64,000 nucleotides of DNA, from the NCBI GenBank assembly GCA_019638615.1, contig JAHBTL010000038.1, positions 1 to 64,000 of the forward strand, read 5' to 3'. A program made the position numbers and the translations under genes. Below, piece after piece: positions 27,606-36,550 of the stretch (the first letter of the stretch is position 1; every line of letters begins with the position of its first letter). Under the pieces are notes generated by a model, which saw nothing but the letters and a program-made list of their open reading frames with translations, ran no database searches and was not told where the DNA came from. This DNA comes from Chitinophagaceae bacterium. Its GTDB lineage: Bacteria > Bacteroidota > Bacteroidia > Chitinophagales > Chitinophagaceae.

Positions 27606-30530
27606 TTATTTTGCCAGCAATGCGTCAAACAATATCTCCACCGGGTGTTTGGCATGCCTGCCGGTTCCATCCTTGATCTGGTGGCGACAGGAAGTGCCCG
27701 ATGCGGCAATGATCGTATTTTCTTTCAGCCCGCGGATAGCAGGAAAAAGCACCAGCTCACCAATTTGCTGCGATACGCTGAAGTGTTCCACTTCGTATCC
27801 GAATGAACCTGCCATACCACAACAACCGGATGGAATAACCTGCACCTGGTATTGCGGAGGAATTGACAGCATATTTACAATGACATGTTGTGACGAAAGC
27901 GCTTTTTGATAACAATGCCCGTGCAAAACAACGGTTACAGGCTGATTGCTGAACAGCGACTGAGACAGCCTGCCCTGTTCAAATTCACTGGCTAAAAACT
28001 CTTCAATCGTAAATGTACATGCAGCCAGGCGCCTGGCATCAGATCGAAGACCAGGTGCAGCCAGGTCAACATACTCATCCCGCAGGGTTAATATAGCCGA
28101 GGGCTCAATGCCTACAACAGGAGTATCTTCGGAAACAAGGTTTGCCAGTGCAGCTACATTTTCGTTGGCAATGCGTGCTGCCTGTTTGATCATTCCCTTG
28201 GAAAGAAAAGAGCGCCCGCTTTCCCGGTGCGGGGGAATGCCTACCATATACCCTAAAGCTTCCAGCAGCAGGATCGCTTTTTTACCGATTTCCACATCAT
28301 AATAGTTCGTAAACTCATCGCAGAAGAAAAGAACTTTCCTGCCGGGGCCCGCCGGAACGGGCTTAGCCCGCTTCGCAAACCATGTGGCCAGTGTTACAGA
28401 AGAAAGCAGCGGCATGGTACGGTCGGGATGAAAGCCCACCATCCTGTTGATTGTTTTCCGGATAAGCGGTGTACCGAATGCAAGGTTATACAACCCGCGA
28501 AAAGCAGATGCCATTTTCATCTGCTTTGAAAAATTACCGATCATGCGGCTGCGTACGGGTATGCCATACCTGTCGTAATAATGCTGCAGGAATTCGGCTT
28601 TCATTTTAGCAATGTCTACCCCCGAAGGACATTCCGTTTTACAGCCTTTACAGCTCAAACACAAATCCATTACTTCTTTAATTTCCCGGTGAGCGATGGG
28701 CTCATTTCCCGGCTGACCGCTCAACATCTGCCTGAGTATATTTGCCCGCGCGCGCGTGGTATCTTTTTCGCTGCGGGTAGCCATATAGCTTGGGCACATG
28801 GTTCCCCCCGTTAACTCTGTTTTACGGCAATCGCCGGAACCGGAACATTTCTCAGCCAGTCTTAGCATACCCCCCTGGGCAGAAAAATCAAAATAGGTTT
28901 TCAGTGTTTGCACGGGTGCCGGCGCCTCCATACGCAGGAAGGAGTCCATAGGCGGCGTTTGTGTGATCTTTCCTTTATTAAAAATGCCTGCAGGATCGAA
29001 CAGTTGTTTTATTTTTTTAAACAGTTCATTTACTTCTTCGCCCACCACTTCGGCGATGAATTCTCCGCGAAGCCTGCCATCGCCATGTTCACCGGAAAGG
29101 GAGCCCCGGTATTTCTTTACCAGTTGCACGGTCTCCGCAAGTATCTGCCTGAACAATACTCTCCCTTCTTTTGTTTTCAGGTTGATCATCGGCTCCACAT
29201 GCAGCTCACCGGCGCCGGCATGTGCGTAATAAGATGCGTTTACTTTATACCGGTCCAGCATTTGCTGCAGATCGTGAATATAGTCCGGCAATGCTTCCGG
29301 CGCCACGGCGCAGTCTTCAATAAGGTTAACCGGCTGGGTATCTCCCGGCAAATTGCGCAATAACCCCAGCCCCGCTTTTCTGACATCCCAGGCATATACG
29401 GTTTCTTTATTGTACAGTACCGGGTACGCATACCCTATATTTTGTTGCTGCAACGCTTTGATAAATGCTGCGGCTTTTCCAGTTACCGCTTCCCTGCTGT
29501 GCTCCATAAATTCAACCATCAGCAGTGCAGCAGGATCTCCTTCAATAAAAAAACAATTCTTCCGGTATTCAGGATGCTCCCTCGTAAAATTCATGATGTA
29601 CCGGTCTACCAGTTCAGACGCCATGGGCGCGTGTCGCAATGCTTCAATATTGGCATGAAGCGATTCCTGCAGGGTAGTGCAATGCACACACACCAATGCG
29701 GTTTCCTGTGGCGGCAGGTCGATCAGCCGAAGCTTCATTTCTGTTGCAAATACAAGTGTGCCTTCTGATCCTGCAATCAGCTTACACATGTTAAACGCTT
29801 TTCCCTGCACGGAAAAAGGAAGCATCTCCAGCAAAGCGTCGAGCGCGTAACCGGTATTGCGCCTGGTTATATTCTTTCCAGGAAATTTTTTACGGATCAG
29901 CAACTGGTTTTGAGGATCATTCAGCAGCTCATATAATCCATCGTTCACCTGCTGCAAAAGCCCGGAAGCTTCAGCCGGAAAGGATTGTTCTTTAAATACC
30001 GCTTCAGAGCCATCGCTCAGCAATCCATGCACTTCCAGCAGGTTACTGCGTGTATCGCCCCATACGATGCTATGCAGTCCGCAGGAATTATTCCCTACCA
30101 TTCCTCCGATCATTGCCCGGGAGGAAGTGGATGTCTCCGGTCCGAACATCAGGCCATAGGCCCGGAGATGTTTGTTGAGGTCATCGCGTATTACACCAGG
30201 CTGCACACGCACCCATTTTTCAGCAGTGTTGACCTCCAATACACGGTTAAAAAATTTCGAAATATCCACCACTATCCCGTTCCCCACCACCTGCCCGGCA
30301 AGTGAAGTGCCTGCGGCGCGGGGTATCAGGGTAACATGCTGTTCATTTGCAAAATTGATCAGGGTTTTAATATCATCTGCATGAAGCGGTATGGCTACCG
30401 CCAGCGGTTTTTCCTGGTAAACGGAGGCATCAGTTGAATATGCCATCAATTGCACGGAATGTTCAACAGATTCATTGTAGTACAAAGTTCCCTTCAGTGA
30501 AGCCGAAAGCCGGTCCAGAGCGCTGTTCAT
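27606..30530 (-). CDS. Fused FAD-linked dehydrogenase and Fe-S oxidoreductase (glycolate/D-lactate type)
   Basis: The product is 974 aa from the ATG at 30530. The longer upstream frame (to 30770) lacks domain similarity and nears the tRNA gene. The N-terminal half is a GlcD-like FAD domain (PCMH motif TLIPRAAGTSLAGQ; GEHGDGRLRGE near the end). The C-terminal half is a GlcF/LUD-type Fe-S protein with a [4Fe-4S] motif CLSCKGCKTECPSG and two CCG-type segments (LHGHCYQKAL and SGCCGMAGSFGYE). Such fusions oxidise 2-hydroxy acids (glycolate, D-lactate or D-2-hydroxyglutarate) and pass electrons to the membrane chain; the exact substrate cannot be read. The first cluster-like segment (CSGSGDC...MCPSY) departs from the usual CxxCxxCxxxCP spacing. 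Confidence 0.88.
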   Translation of the reverse strand: MNSALDRLSASLKGTLYYNESVEHSVQLMAYSTDASVYQEKPLAVAIPLHADDIKTLINFANEQHVTLIPRAAGTSLAGQVVGNGIVVDISKFFNRVLEVNTAEKWVRVQPGVIRDDLNKHLRAYGLMFGPETSTSSRAMIGGMVGNNSCGLHSIVWGDTRSNLLEVHGLLSDGSEAVFKEQSFPAEASGLLQQVNDGLYELLNDPQNQLLIRKKFPGKNITRRNTGYALDALLEMLPFSVQGKAFNMCKLIAGSEGTLVFATEMKLRLIDLPPQETALVCVHCTTLQESLHANIEALRHAPMASELVDRYIMNFTREHPEYRKNCFFIEGDPAALLMVEFMEHSREAVTGKAAAFIKALQQQNIGYAYPVLYNKETVYAWDVRKAGLGLLRNLPGDTQPVNLIEDCAVAPEALPDYIHDLQQMLDRYKVNASYYAHAGAGELHVEPMINLKTKEGRVLFRQILAETVQLVKKYRGSLSGEHGDGRLRGEFIAEVVGEEVNELFKKIKQLFDPAGIFNKGKITQTPPMDSFLRMEAPAPVQTLKTYFDFSAQGGMLRLAEKCSGSGDCRKTELTGGTMCPSYMATRSEKDTTRARANILRQMLSGQPGNEPIAHREIKEVMDLCLSCKGCKTECPSGVDIAKMKAEFLQHYYDRYGIPVRSRMIGNFSKQMKMASAFRGLYNLAFGTPLIRKTINRMVGFHPDRTMPLLSSVTLATWFAKRAKPVPAGPGRKVLFFCDEFTNYYDVEIGKKAILLLEALGYMVGIPPHRESGRSFLSKGMIKQAARIANENVAALANLVSEDTPVVGIEPSAILTLRDEYVDLAAPGLRSDARRLAACTFTIEEFLASEFEQGRLSQSLFSNQPVTVVLHGHCYQKALSSQHVIVNMLSIPPQYQVQVIPSGCCGMAGSFGYEVEHFSVSQQIGELVLFPAIRGLKENTIIAASGTSCRHQIKDGTGRHAKHPVEILFDALLAK

Positions 30531-30784
30531 AAAATCGGTGGTTACATAACTTGCCCTGGCAAATGTAACTTTTAAATCACGATGAAAAAATGGAAGATCA
30601 GCCAAAGATGCATTTATCCTGAATTTCTTTATCCTCTTTTTAGGTAAAAACGAATAATTAATTACCTTTGCCGCCCTGATATGCAGTATGTGATACATGG
30701 TTGGTGAAGAAGGGTCGCAAACCAATAAAAGATAGTTGAGATAAAAATAGTGTGCAGTAAGCTTTATCACTTATTGTATATGCT

Positions 30785-30858
30785 CGGGAAGTGGCGCAGC
30801 CCGGTAGCGCACTTGTATGGGGTGCAAGGGGTCGCAAGTTCGAATCTTGTCTTCCCGA
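30785..30858 (+). tRNA. tRNA-Pro (anticodon GGG)
   Basis: A full cloverleaf is visible. The acceptor stem CGGGAAG pairs perfectly with CTTCCCG. The D-arm contains GCGCAGCCCGGTAGCGC. The anticodon stem CTTGT/GCAAG holds the loop ATGGGGT with GGG at 30819-30821. The T-arm contains TTCGAAT. The discriminator A is followed by CTCT, so the CCA end is not encoded. The sequence closely parallels bacterial proline tRNAs. Confidence 0.96.
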
Positions 30859-30862
30859 CTCT

Positions 30863-30900
30863 GCCCGCCGTAGCTCGTAAGAGCGGAGGCGGGCTTTTTA
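30863..30900 (+). terminator. Terminator after tRNA-Pro
   Basis: GCCCGCC and GGCGGGC form a 7-bp outer stem, with GCTC/GAGC inside, followed directly by TTTTTA. It starts five nt past the tRNA. Confidence 0.85.
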
Positions 30901-30938
30901 TTTGATCACATTCTCTCTTCGTTGGGCGAAGCCTTTCT

Positions 30939-31059
30939 GTCTCACCGGGTCTTCACAACCAGAGAATGGTGTGAACAGTTGAGACGCCGGCGAATTACTC
31001 AGCACCAGGGTTTCATGACTGCCCGCAATAGCGTTACATGAAGACCCCGATGCGACTTA
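30939..31059. repeat. Palindromic repeat R1 flanking nuclease remnant
   Basis: GTCTCACCGGGTCTTCACAACCA pairs imperfectly with TGGTGTGAACAGTTGAGAC, followed after about 60 extra nt by CCGATGCGACTTA. The second copy at 31935-31997 lacks the extra segment, which itself has a small inverted repeat (GGGTTTCATG / CATGAAGACCC). The insert in R1 therefore looks like a nested addition. A separate hairpin (AAGGTGGC / GCCACCTT) follows at 31059-31080. Confidence 0.65.
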
Positions 31060-31119
31060 AGGTGGCTTTTATGCCACCTTGTTTGTTTGTATCATCCTCT
31101 GGAAAGCTGTTCAGATGCC

Positions 31120-31908
31120 TTATTTGGTTCTTTCCACATCTTCCCGAATATCGTTTATTATCCAGTCTGCCCATCGATCTGCCAGTGCAGCAATCTCTGT
31201 ATCAGACCAAGTTTCATCATATCTTTTCTCTACCCAAATTTCTTTACGGGGATTATCAGGGCCGACCCAATATCTGAAATTGTCAAACGAGAATGAAAGG
31301 CGGTGGTTTGAAACAAATGCGTTAGCACCTCCGAATTTAAACCCATTAAAGGCGGCGCATAAGCCAATACTGCCAATGATATTATTTTCCGACTCGATGG
31401 TAAATTCTGCCAGAATATCATAGTCGCTCATTTCTTTGTATATATTCCCATTGCACATGGCTACACCAATAGGTTTGCGAACATCTCTTAATGCATATTC
31501 TACCGTAACATCACTTTTGTCCCTGCAAAGGATAATGCCAATCGAAGGCTTGTCTTCCCCGGTTTTACATCTGTCGTCAATCAGGGAAAGATAGAAATTC
31601 ATTTTGCCGGTGTATTCTGACCTGAACTCTCCTACTTTTAATTCAAGCACCACATAGCAATGGAGCTTTAAATGATATAACAGGAGATCTATGTAATAAT
31701 CTTTGCCTTCATGCTCGAAATGTTGTTGCCTTCCTACATAAGCGAAACCTTTGCCCATCTCGACAAGAAAACGTGAAATGTGATCAACCAATGCATTTTC
31801 CAAATCTCTTTCTTTGGCCTGTTCAGATAGTTGGAAGAAATCGAATTTATATGGGTCTTTGAATAATTCAATCGCCAGGTCGCTGTGTCCCGGCTCAATC
31901 CCCCAATC
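31120..31908 (-). pseudogene. Truncated YhcG/DUF1016-type PD-(D/E)xK nuclease
   Basis: The frame is open from 31908 (just after an in-frame TGA at 31909-31911) to the stop at 31120. It encodes the C-terminal nuclease half of a YhcG/DUF1016 protein: DPYKFDFFQLSEQAKERDLENALVDHI, GFAYVGRQ, then the core YYIDLLLYHLKLHCYVVLELK with D, E and K in place, then KMNFYLS and EYALRDVRKPIGVA. The N-terminal DUF1016 domain is missing and no ATG precedes the conserved part; only a TTG is available. About 105 extra residues follow the usual C-terminus (from NIYKEMS), which I do not recognise. YhcG proteins associate with restriction and defence loci. The break at the 5' side falls next to a palindromic repeat (R2), suggesting a rearrangement remnant. 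Confidence 0.75.
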
Positions 31909-31934
31909 TCAAAAAACTGAATTTTTAAAAAGAT

Positions 31935-31997
31935 GTCTCGCCGGGGTCTTCACAGCCAGGTAATTGTGTGAAGGGTTGAGACCCGGTGCGACTTACA
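31935..31997. repeat. Palindromic repeat R2 flanking nuclease remnant
   Basis: This compact copy reads GTCTCGCCGGGGTCTTCACAGCCA, then GTGTGAAGGGTTGAGAC, then CCGGTGCGACTTAC. It lies 24 nt from the 5' break of the nuclease remnant and is in direct orientation with R1. Confidence 0.65.
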
Positions 31998-32026
31998 TTC
32001 TTTTCGACCATATGCAATACAACCAC

Positions 32027-34231
32027 TTATTTGGTGTTCGTTTGCAGCATCCACTGGGCTACACGCTGCTGCAATTGATCTGAAAAATCGTTATGCGTAC
32101 CGGGCTGTTCGAATGTGAGCTTATCAACTGACTGCTTTTGCCGGTATACCCCTGATACTGACGATACAACTTCCTGCACACGCTCTATGGAATGGCTCCT
32201 GTCATGTTTCGGTGCAATGACCAGCAATGAACGGGGCGCTATGCATGACAGTATCTCATCAAAATCTACCGGGATACGGTCTTCATGACCGGCAAAAAAG
32301 CCTAATCGCGGGAGCAGACCGTGCAACCCGTAGTAGTGCCTGATCCCTTCCGTTCTCTCATTGTCATTTCTAAACGAACTGAACGCGCTCATTACAGCAA
32401 CTCCCTTTACCCGGCTATCCAGTGCAGCCGTAAATAATGCCACCGTGCCGCCCAGCGAATACCCTGCCAGGTATATTTTATTTGAATCAATGAATGGCAT
32501 CCTGGTGCAGGCATCGCTGATAACGTTTCTTGTATCTGCCACCATCTTTCCCATTACCGACCAATGAGGATAACGATCATAAAAATGCAATGCTTCTTCT
32601 ATACGCGTGCCAAAGCCCATCATATCCAATGCCAGCACTGCAAATCCCCGCTCTGTAAGATGGCGGATGGTAGAGGCGCCCTCCCTGTGATAACCGGAAG
32701 CATAGGCATACTTGTGCAGGTAGATCACCAAAGGCAGTTTCCCCACTACAGCATCTTTAACAACACTGCCTGCGGGAAAATAGATGTTACCCCATAGGTT
32801 ATCTCCCAGCGCTGTATAGGGACCGATAGCCATTTTGTGTATGTTCCGGAGACCGGGCTCTTCTATTACTTCGTCCAGGTAATCATTAAGGTAAATACTG
32901 TTCCTTTTCAAAAAAGAGGATAATAATCCCCCTTCCGGGTGCACTCCCGGCGGTTCATCGCCCAGCAGCCAGCGGATCTTCCTGCGGATGCTGTCCTGTC
33001 CATTGGATAATTGGGCGGACGCTGCTTTTTTGCTGACCGGGAATTGCAGCGGGTTTATTTTATCTCCGCTTACCTGTTTCCACTTTTCAAATGAATAATC
33101 ATAATACAATTTATTTTCCGGGGCTCTTTGAGAGCGACCAAAAATATAATCAAAGAAATCCAGGAAATCTTCCACATCCCTTGCCGCATGCTGATGGCGG
33201 CCCTGGCGCAACAGGATCGCAACCTTCTCCTCTGCTTTTAAAAAATGATATACTTTTTTTACTGACTGGTATGATAGACCGATACCCCAGGGATTGCCTT
33301 CATCCTCTGTAATGGCAGATACCATCATCAGTCCTCTGGGGGCTATCAGCGACATTAACGAGTTCTGATCCACAGGCAGCTTTTGCTCACTGCCAATAAA
33401 CCAGGGCAACCGGGAACCAAACCAGCGAGGATTATATTCCAGCATTTTATCGAATGACCCGGGAGTAAACCGGTTATCAGACAACCGGAAAGTGTTTTCT
33501 CCACCGGTTCCCCCGCTGCTGCTCACTACTGCCTTTATCCGGCTGTCGAAGGCGGCTGCCATCAGCGATTGCTTCCCGTTGCGGGAGTGACCCGTTAATG
33601 CAATGCGGGCGGTATCCACTTCAGGTAATTGATGCAGGTAATCTACCACACGCGATGCGCCCCAGGCGCGCTTCATCAGCGTGGCAAAATCATAGCCCGC
33701 GAAAATTGCATCATAATCCTTTGTATCATCTTTGGCATCGGCGCCGGCATATACACAGCCTATATAGCCTCTCCGCACTGCCACCTGCGCCCATCCCCGG
33801 TGATTCCATTGCGTCATGAATACTGGGAGCCGCTTCTTCTGTGCGGAAGGGATCATCAATTCTACCGTCATCTTCGCCTGGTTGCCGGGACCGAAGCCCA
33901 GCTCCACCATCCGCAGCTTCACCCCGTCTTCCGTTTTTTCATGCAACACTTTTACATGAAAGGTTTTTGGTGCGGGAGGAACTGAGCCGGATATCCAGCG
34001 CTGGTATTGCTCACGGATCCACACCTGCTTTTGCCGCCACTGTGCCTGGTTTACCACGGGAATATTTTTGCCGCCTTCATCCAATACCAGCGGATCGGGA
34101 AGAAAAGGAATAGAGGGCAGTTGCTGAACGCTTATGGAATCTGCATTTGATTTTTGACCGGAGGCTGATAAATGAACCGATATTGTTATCAAGAATACAA
34201 ATAAGGGCATCATTAAACTTTTGTGCATCAT
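32027..34231 (-). CDS. Double alpha/beta-hydrolase: CE15-like esterase fused to second esterase
   Basis: This 734-aa exported protein (signal peptide 1-25, ending SASGQ) holds two alpha/beta-hydrolase domains. Domain 1 (about 85-370) resembles CE15 glucuronoyl esterases: nucleophile motif GHSRNGK near 211-217, the SSGGTGGENTFRLSDNRF loop, and a late histidine in RQGRHQH. Domain 2 (about 420-734) has the nucleophile motif GYSLGG near 588-593 and a late histidine in PGTHNDF, as in acetylxylan/prolyl-oligopeptidase-type esterases. It is the last gene of the PUL on the minus strand, so it probably removes ester decorations from the target glycan in the periplasm. Exact esters are unknown. Confidence 0.8.
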   Translation of the reverse strand: MMHKSLMMPLFVFLITISVHLSASGQKSNADSISVQQLPSIPFLPDPLVLDEGGKNIPVVNQAQWRQKQVWIREQYQRWISGSVPPAPKTFHVKVLHEKTEDGVKLRMVELGFGPGNQAKMTVELMIPSAQKKRLPVFMTQWNHRGWAQVAVRRGYIGCVYAGADAKDDTKDYDAIFAGYDFATLMKRAWGASRVVDYLHQLPEVDTARIALTGHSRNGKQSLMAAAFDSRIKAVVSSSGGTGGENTFRLSDNRFTPGSFDKMLEYNPRWFGSRLPWFIGSEQKLPVDQNSLMSLIAPRGLMMVSAITEDEGNPWGIGLSYQSVKKVYHFLKAEEKVAILLRQGRHQHAARDVEDFLDFFDYIFGRSQRAPENKLYYDYSFEKWKQVSGDKINPLQFPVSKKAASAQLSNGQDSIRRKIRWLLGDEPPGVHPEGGLLSSFLKRNSIYLNDYLDEVIEEPGLRNIHKMAIGPYTALGDNLWGNIYFPAGSVVKDAVVGKLPLVIYLHKYAYASGYHREGASTIRHLTERGFAVLALDMMGFGTRIEEALHFYDRYPHWSVMGKMVADTRNVISDACTRMPFIDSNKIYLAGYSLGGTVALFTAALDSRVKGVAVMSAFSSFRNDNERTEGIRHYYGLHGLLPRLGFFAGHEDRIPVDFDEILSCIAPRSLLVIAPKHDRSHSIERVQEVVSSVSGVYRQKQSVDKLTFEQPGTHNDFSDQLQQRVAQWMLQTNTK

Positions 34232-34335
34232 ATCAGTAGTATATTATAATGGCTGATCAAAAATGGCTGGTCTTTTCTTTTAATATTTTTTGTGTCAGAC
34301 AAAAAAGAAATAAAGAAGCACAGGAACCGCATTGT

Positions 34336-36405
34336 TTAGCCGGCAACATCATATTTCAGGAACAGGAAATCTGCCGGATTGGAAATGGTAAAAGGCAACG
34401 CTCCGTTTTTATCCACTTTCTTTGTCTCGGTCACTCCCGTTTTCACATTAGTGATCTTTATGGTTTTCCCCGCAAGAAATTTCAACTGTATTTTTTTTAC
34501 TACCTCTTTATTATGCAGCTCTCTGAACAATAGCAAATAATTATTATTCACTCCATTTTCGCTGATCATCTGGAACCCGGACCAGGTTGCATTATCAGGC
34601 AGGTCGCCAACAGGAAAAGTATACGTCGTAAATATATTTTTCTGGTGTCTTTTAAAAAGCCTTATAAATTGCTTTAGCTCTTCAGTTCCTTCCGGGTCCA
34701 GATATTGGCCGCTCTGAAAGAAGCAAGGCACAAAAGGCAACCCCATGGCAAAACAATAAGAGTGGCTATGCCCGGGCGCATCACTGAGCTCACCGTTAAC
34801 GCGCTTAGGATTTTGCAGCATCACCTGCAATTTGTTGCTGTTAAAATATTTAGACATTAACCAATGCTGCATGAGCACCTGGTAAGGCACCATTGCCAAA
34901 TGCTCGGGTAATCCTTCCTGGATATTCTGGAAATAAATGCTTCCATACTCTTTGGAATAATACCATCCATAACGGGGGTCATCATATTCGGGGCATAATG
35001 TAAACTGTGTTTTCATGGGTGCATATTTCATTGCCGCCCGGTATTTACTGATGCGATCTTCGTAATCACTTTTGTTTACCAGGCTGTCATAGTCCACTTT
35101 CCAGGATATGAACCCCAACTCGTCAATATTCTTTTTTAGTTCCTCTACGGTAACATACCGCGCAGTAACCCATAATCCAAACCGGAGCTTATACTGGTCA
35201 GCCATTTGTTTTAAATCTTTCCAGCCGTTTTTGTAACGGGGACTGAAATCCCGGGCATCTTTCCAACCGTCAACTTTTTGCCATCCGCCATCAATCTGCA
35301 TTACATCTATCCCTATGTTAGCCAGGGCCGGGATCTCTTTTTTCAAAAAATCTTTCTCGGTAAACTGTTGCCCCAAAGGGTTGGCAGGACCCCATGTATT
35401 GCTGAGAATGAACATATCCCGTTCAGGGAAAACAGGGTAACGTGCCCTGTCAAATTTCTTCAGCGCCATCTGCATACCATCATTGCTACCGTCCCATACA
35501 ATGATCCAGGTAGCCCAGCATTCACGAAAACGATCAAAAAGGATCTCTTTCGCCGAAAGTCCCCATCCTGTTACACGCACACCTCCAGGCCCGGAATAGA
35601 AACTGCCCGTATAATGTGCAGGCTGGTTAACGCATTTTGGAGATTCTTTTACGACACAGACTCCGTGTGTCCCATGATCATATTCAACGCTTAAGCCACT
35701 CGCCCAATTGTTATCTTCAGTTTGAAATACCGGGTATCCGGTTACCATCCGTTCTTCAAGCATCAGCCGACTGGGGTCATGCCTTCCTCCGGGGTCATTA
35801 TAATACCCCCAGTAACGGCGTTGATTTTCTTCCTTAAAGCTCAATGGCAGGAACTCGCTTCTGGGACCAGGAGTTGCTATCGTGTTTCCATAATATTCCA
35901 CGCTTCCATCATCATCTTTTATCCTGCCTGCATTAAATCCTTCAAGCGCTTTCACCCGGAGCTGTGTCCGAACACCTGTTGCATCGGGGTATACCCAAAT
36001 TACATGCTGTAACATTAGTTTTACTTCCGGATACCTTATAGTGGACACTACCTGGAGATGGCGATTGCTGAACCCCTCATCATCATGCTCACCAACAGCT
36101 ATGTCTATCAACTCTGCTTTGGAGGAATCAGAAATGGCGCCGGGCAGATCCCAGTCGCACTTTATAGCTACAACCGGGCTGGAATATTCTTTTCCGGTCA
36201 ATACATTTTTCAGGCTGACCGTTTGCAACCCTGCCCCATTCCATTGCCACACCCGTTCGACTTTTCCGGTAGATATTGTAATGTGGTTTTGTTTTACGAT
36301 TACCGTTGCATTTCCAAAACGATATACAGAATCCCCGACATTCGTAGCCCAACTCACCCCGGTTGATAAAAAAAGCATTATCAATATCGCACCTATCTTT
36401 TTCAT
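34336..36405 (-). CDS. GH36-like glycoside hydrolase (alpha-galactosidase type)
   Basis: The product is 689 aa with a signal peptide at 1-20. An N-terminal beta-sandwich (about 25-310) is followed by a TIM-barrel with the clan GH-D pattern: SNTWGP near 333, GIDVMQIDGGW near 368, FGLWVTARYV near 404 and the nucleophile-like WKVDYDS near 432-438. A DDPRYG segment near 470 may hold the acid/base. A C-terminal beta domain closes the protein. Family members release alpha-linked galactose, or occasionally N-acetylgalactosamine; the exact specificity is uncertain. It lies between the GH20 and the CE15-like genes in the same orientation, as part of the PUL. Confidence 0.75.
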   Translation of the reverse strand: MKKIGAILIMLFLSTGVSWATNVGDSVYRFGNATVIVKQNHITISTGKVERVWQWNGAGLQTVSLKNVLTGKEYSSPVVAIKCDWDLPGAISDSSKAELIDIAVGEHDDEGFSNRHLQVVSTIRYPEVKLMLQHVIWVYPDATGVRTQLRVKALEGFNAGRIKDDDGSVEYYGNTIATPGPRSEFLPLSFKEENQRRYWGYYNDPGGRHDPSRLMLEERMVTGYPVFQTEDNNWASGLSVEYDHGTHGVCVVKESPKCVNQPAHYTGSFYSGPGGVRVTGWGLSAKEILFDRFRECWATWIIVWDGSNDGMQMALKKFDRARYPVFPERDMFILSNTWGPANPLGQQFTEKDFLKKEIPALANIGIDVMQIDGGWQKVDGWKDARDFSPRYKNGWKDLKQMADQYKLRFGLWVTARYVTVEELKKNIDELGFISWKVDYDSLVNKSDYEDRISKYRAAMKYAPMKTQFTLCPEYDDPRYGWYYSKEYGSIYFQNIQEGLPEHLAMVPYQVLMQHWLMSKYFNSNKLQVMLQNPKRVNGELSDAPGHSHSYCFAMGLPFVPCFFQSGQYLDPEGTEELKQFIRLFKRHQKNIFTTYTFPVGDLPDNATWSGFQMISENGVNNNYLLLFRELHNKEVVKKIQLKFLAGKTIKITNVKTGVTETKKVDKNGALPFTISNPADFLFLKYDVAG

Positions 36406-36550
36406 GTTTATTGATTGTTGTTTACAGAATACCCTGATAGCCGTATCAATACTATTCAGAAATAAAAAAAAGAATAAGGCTGTCTTTCTTTTAATATTTG
36501 TACTTTATACATTCAATTTGTTTTGAAAGATTATTTTCCAGAATTGCACC

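Noticed and set aside
30531-30770. N-terminal 80 residues of the FAD/Fe-S dehydrogenase frame
   Set aside because: They lack domain similarity, run close to the tRNA gene, and the conserved dehydrogenase sequence begins at the ATG at 30530.
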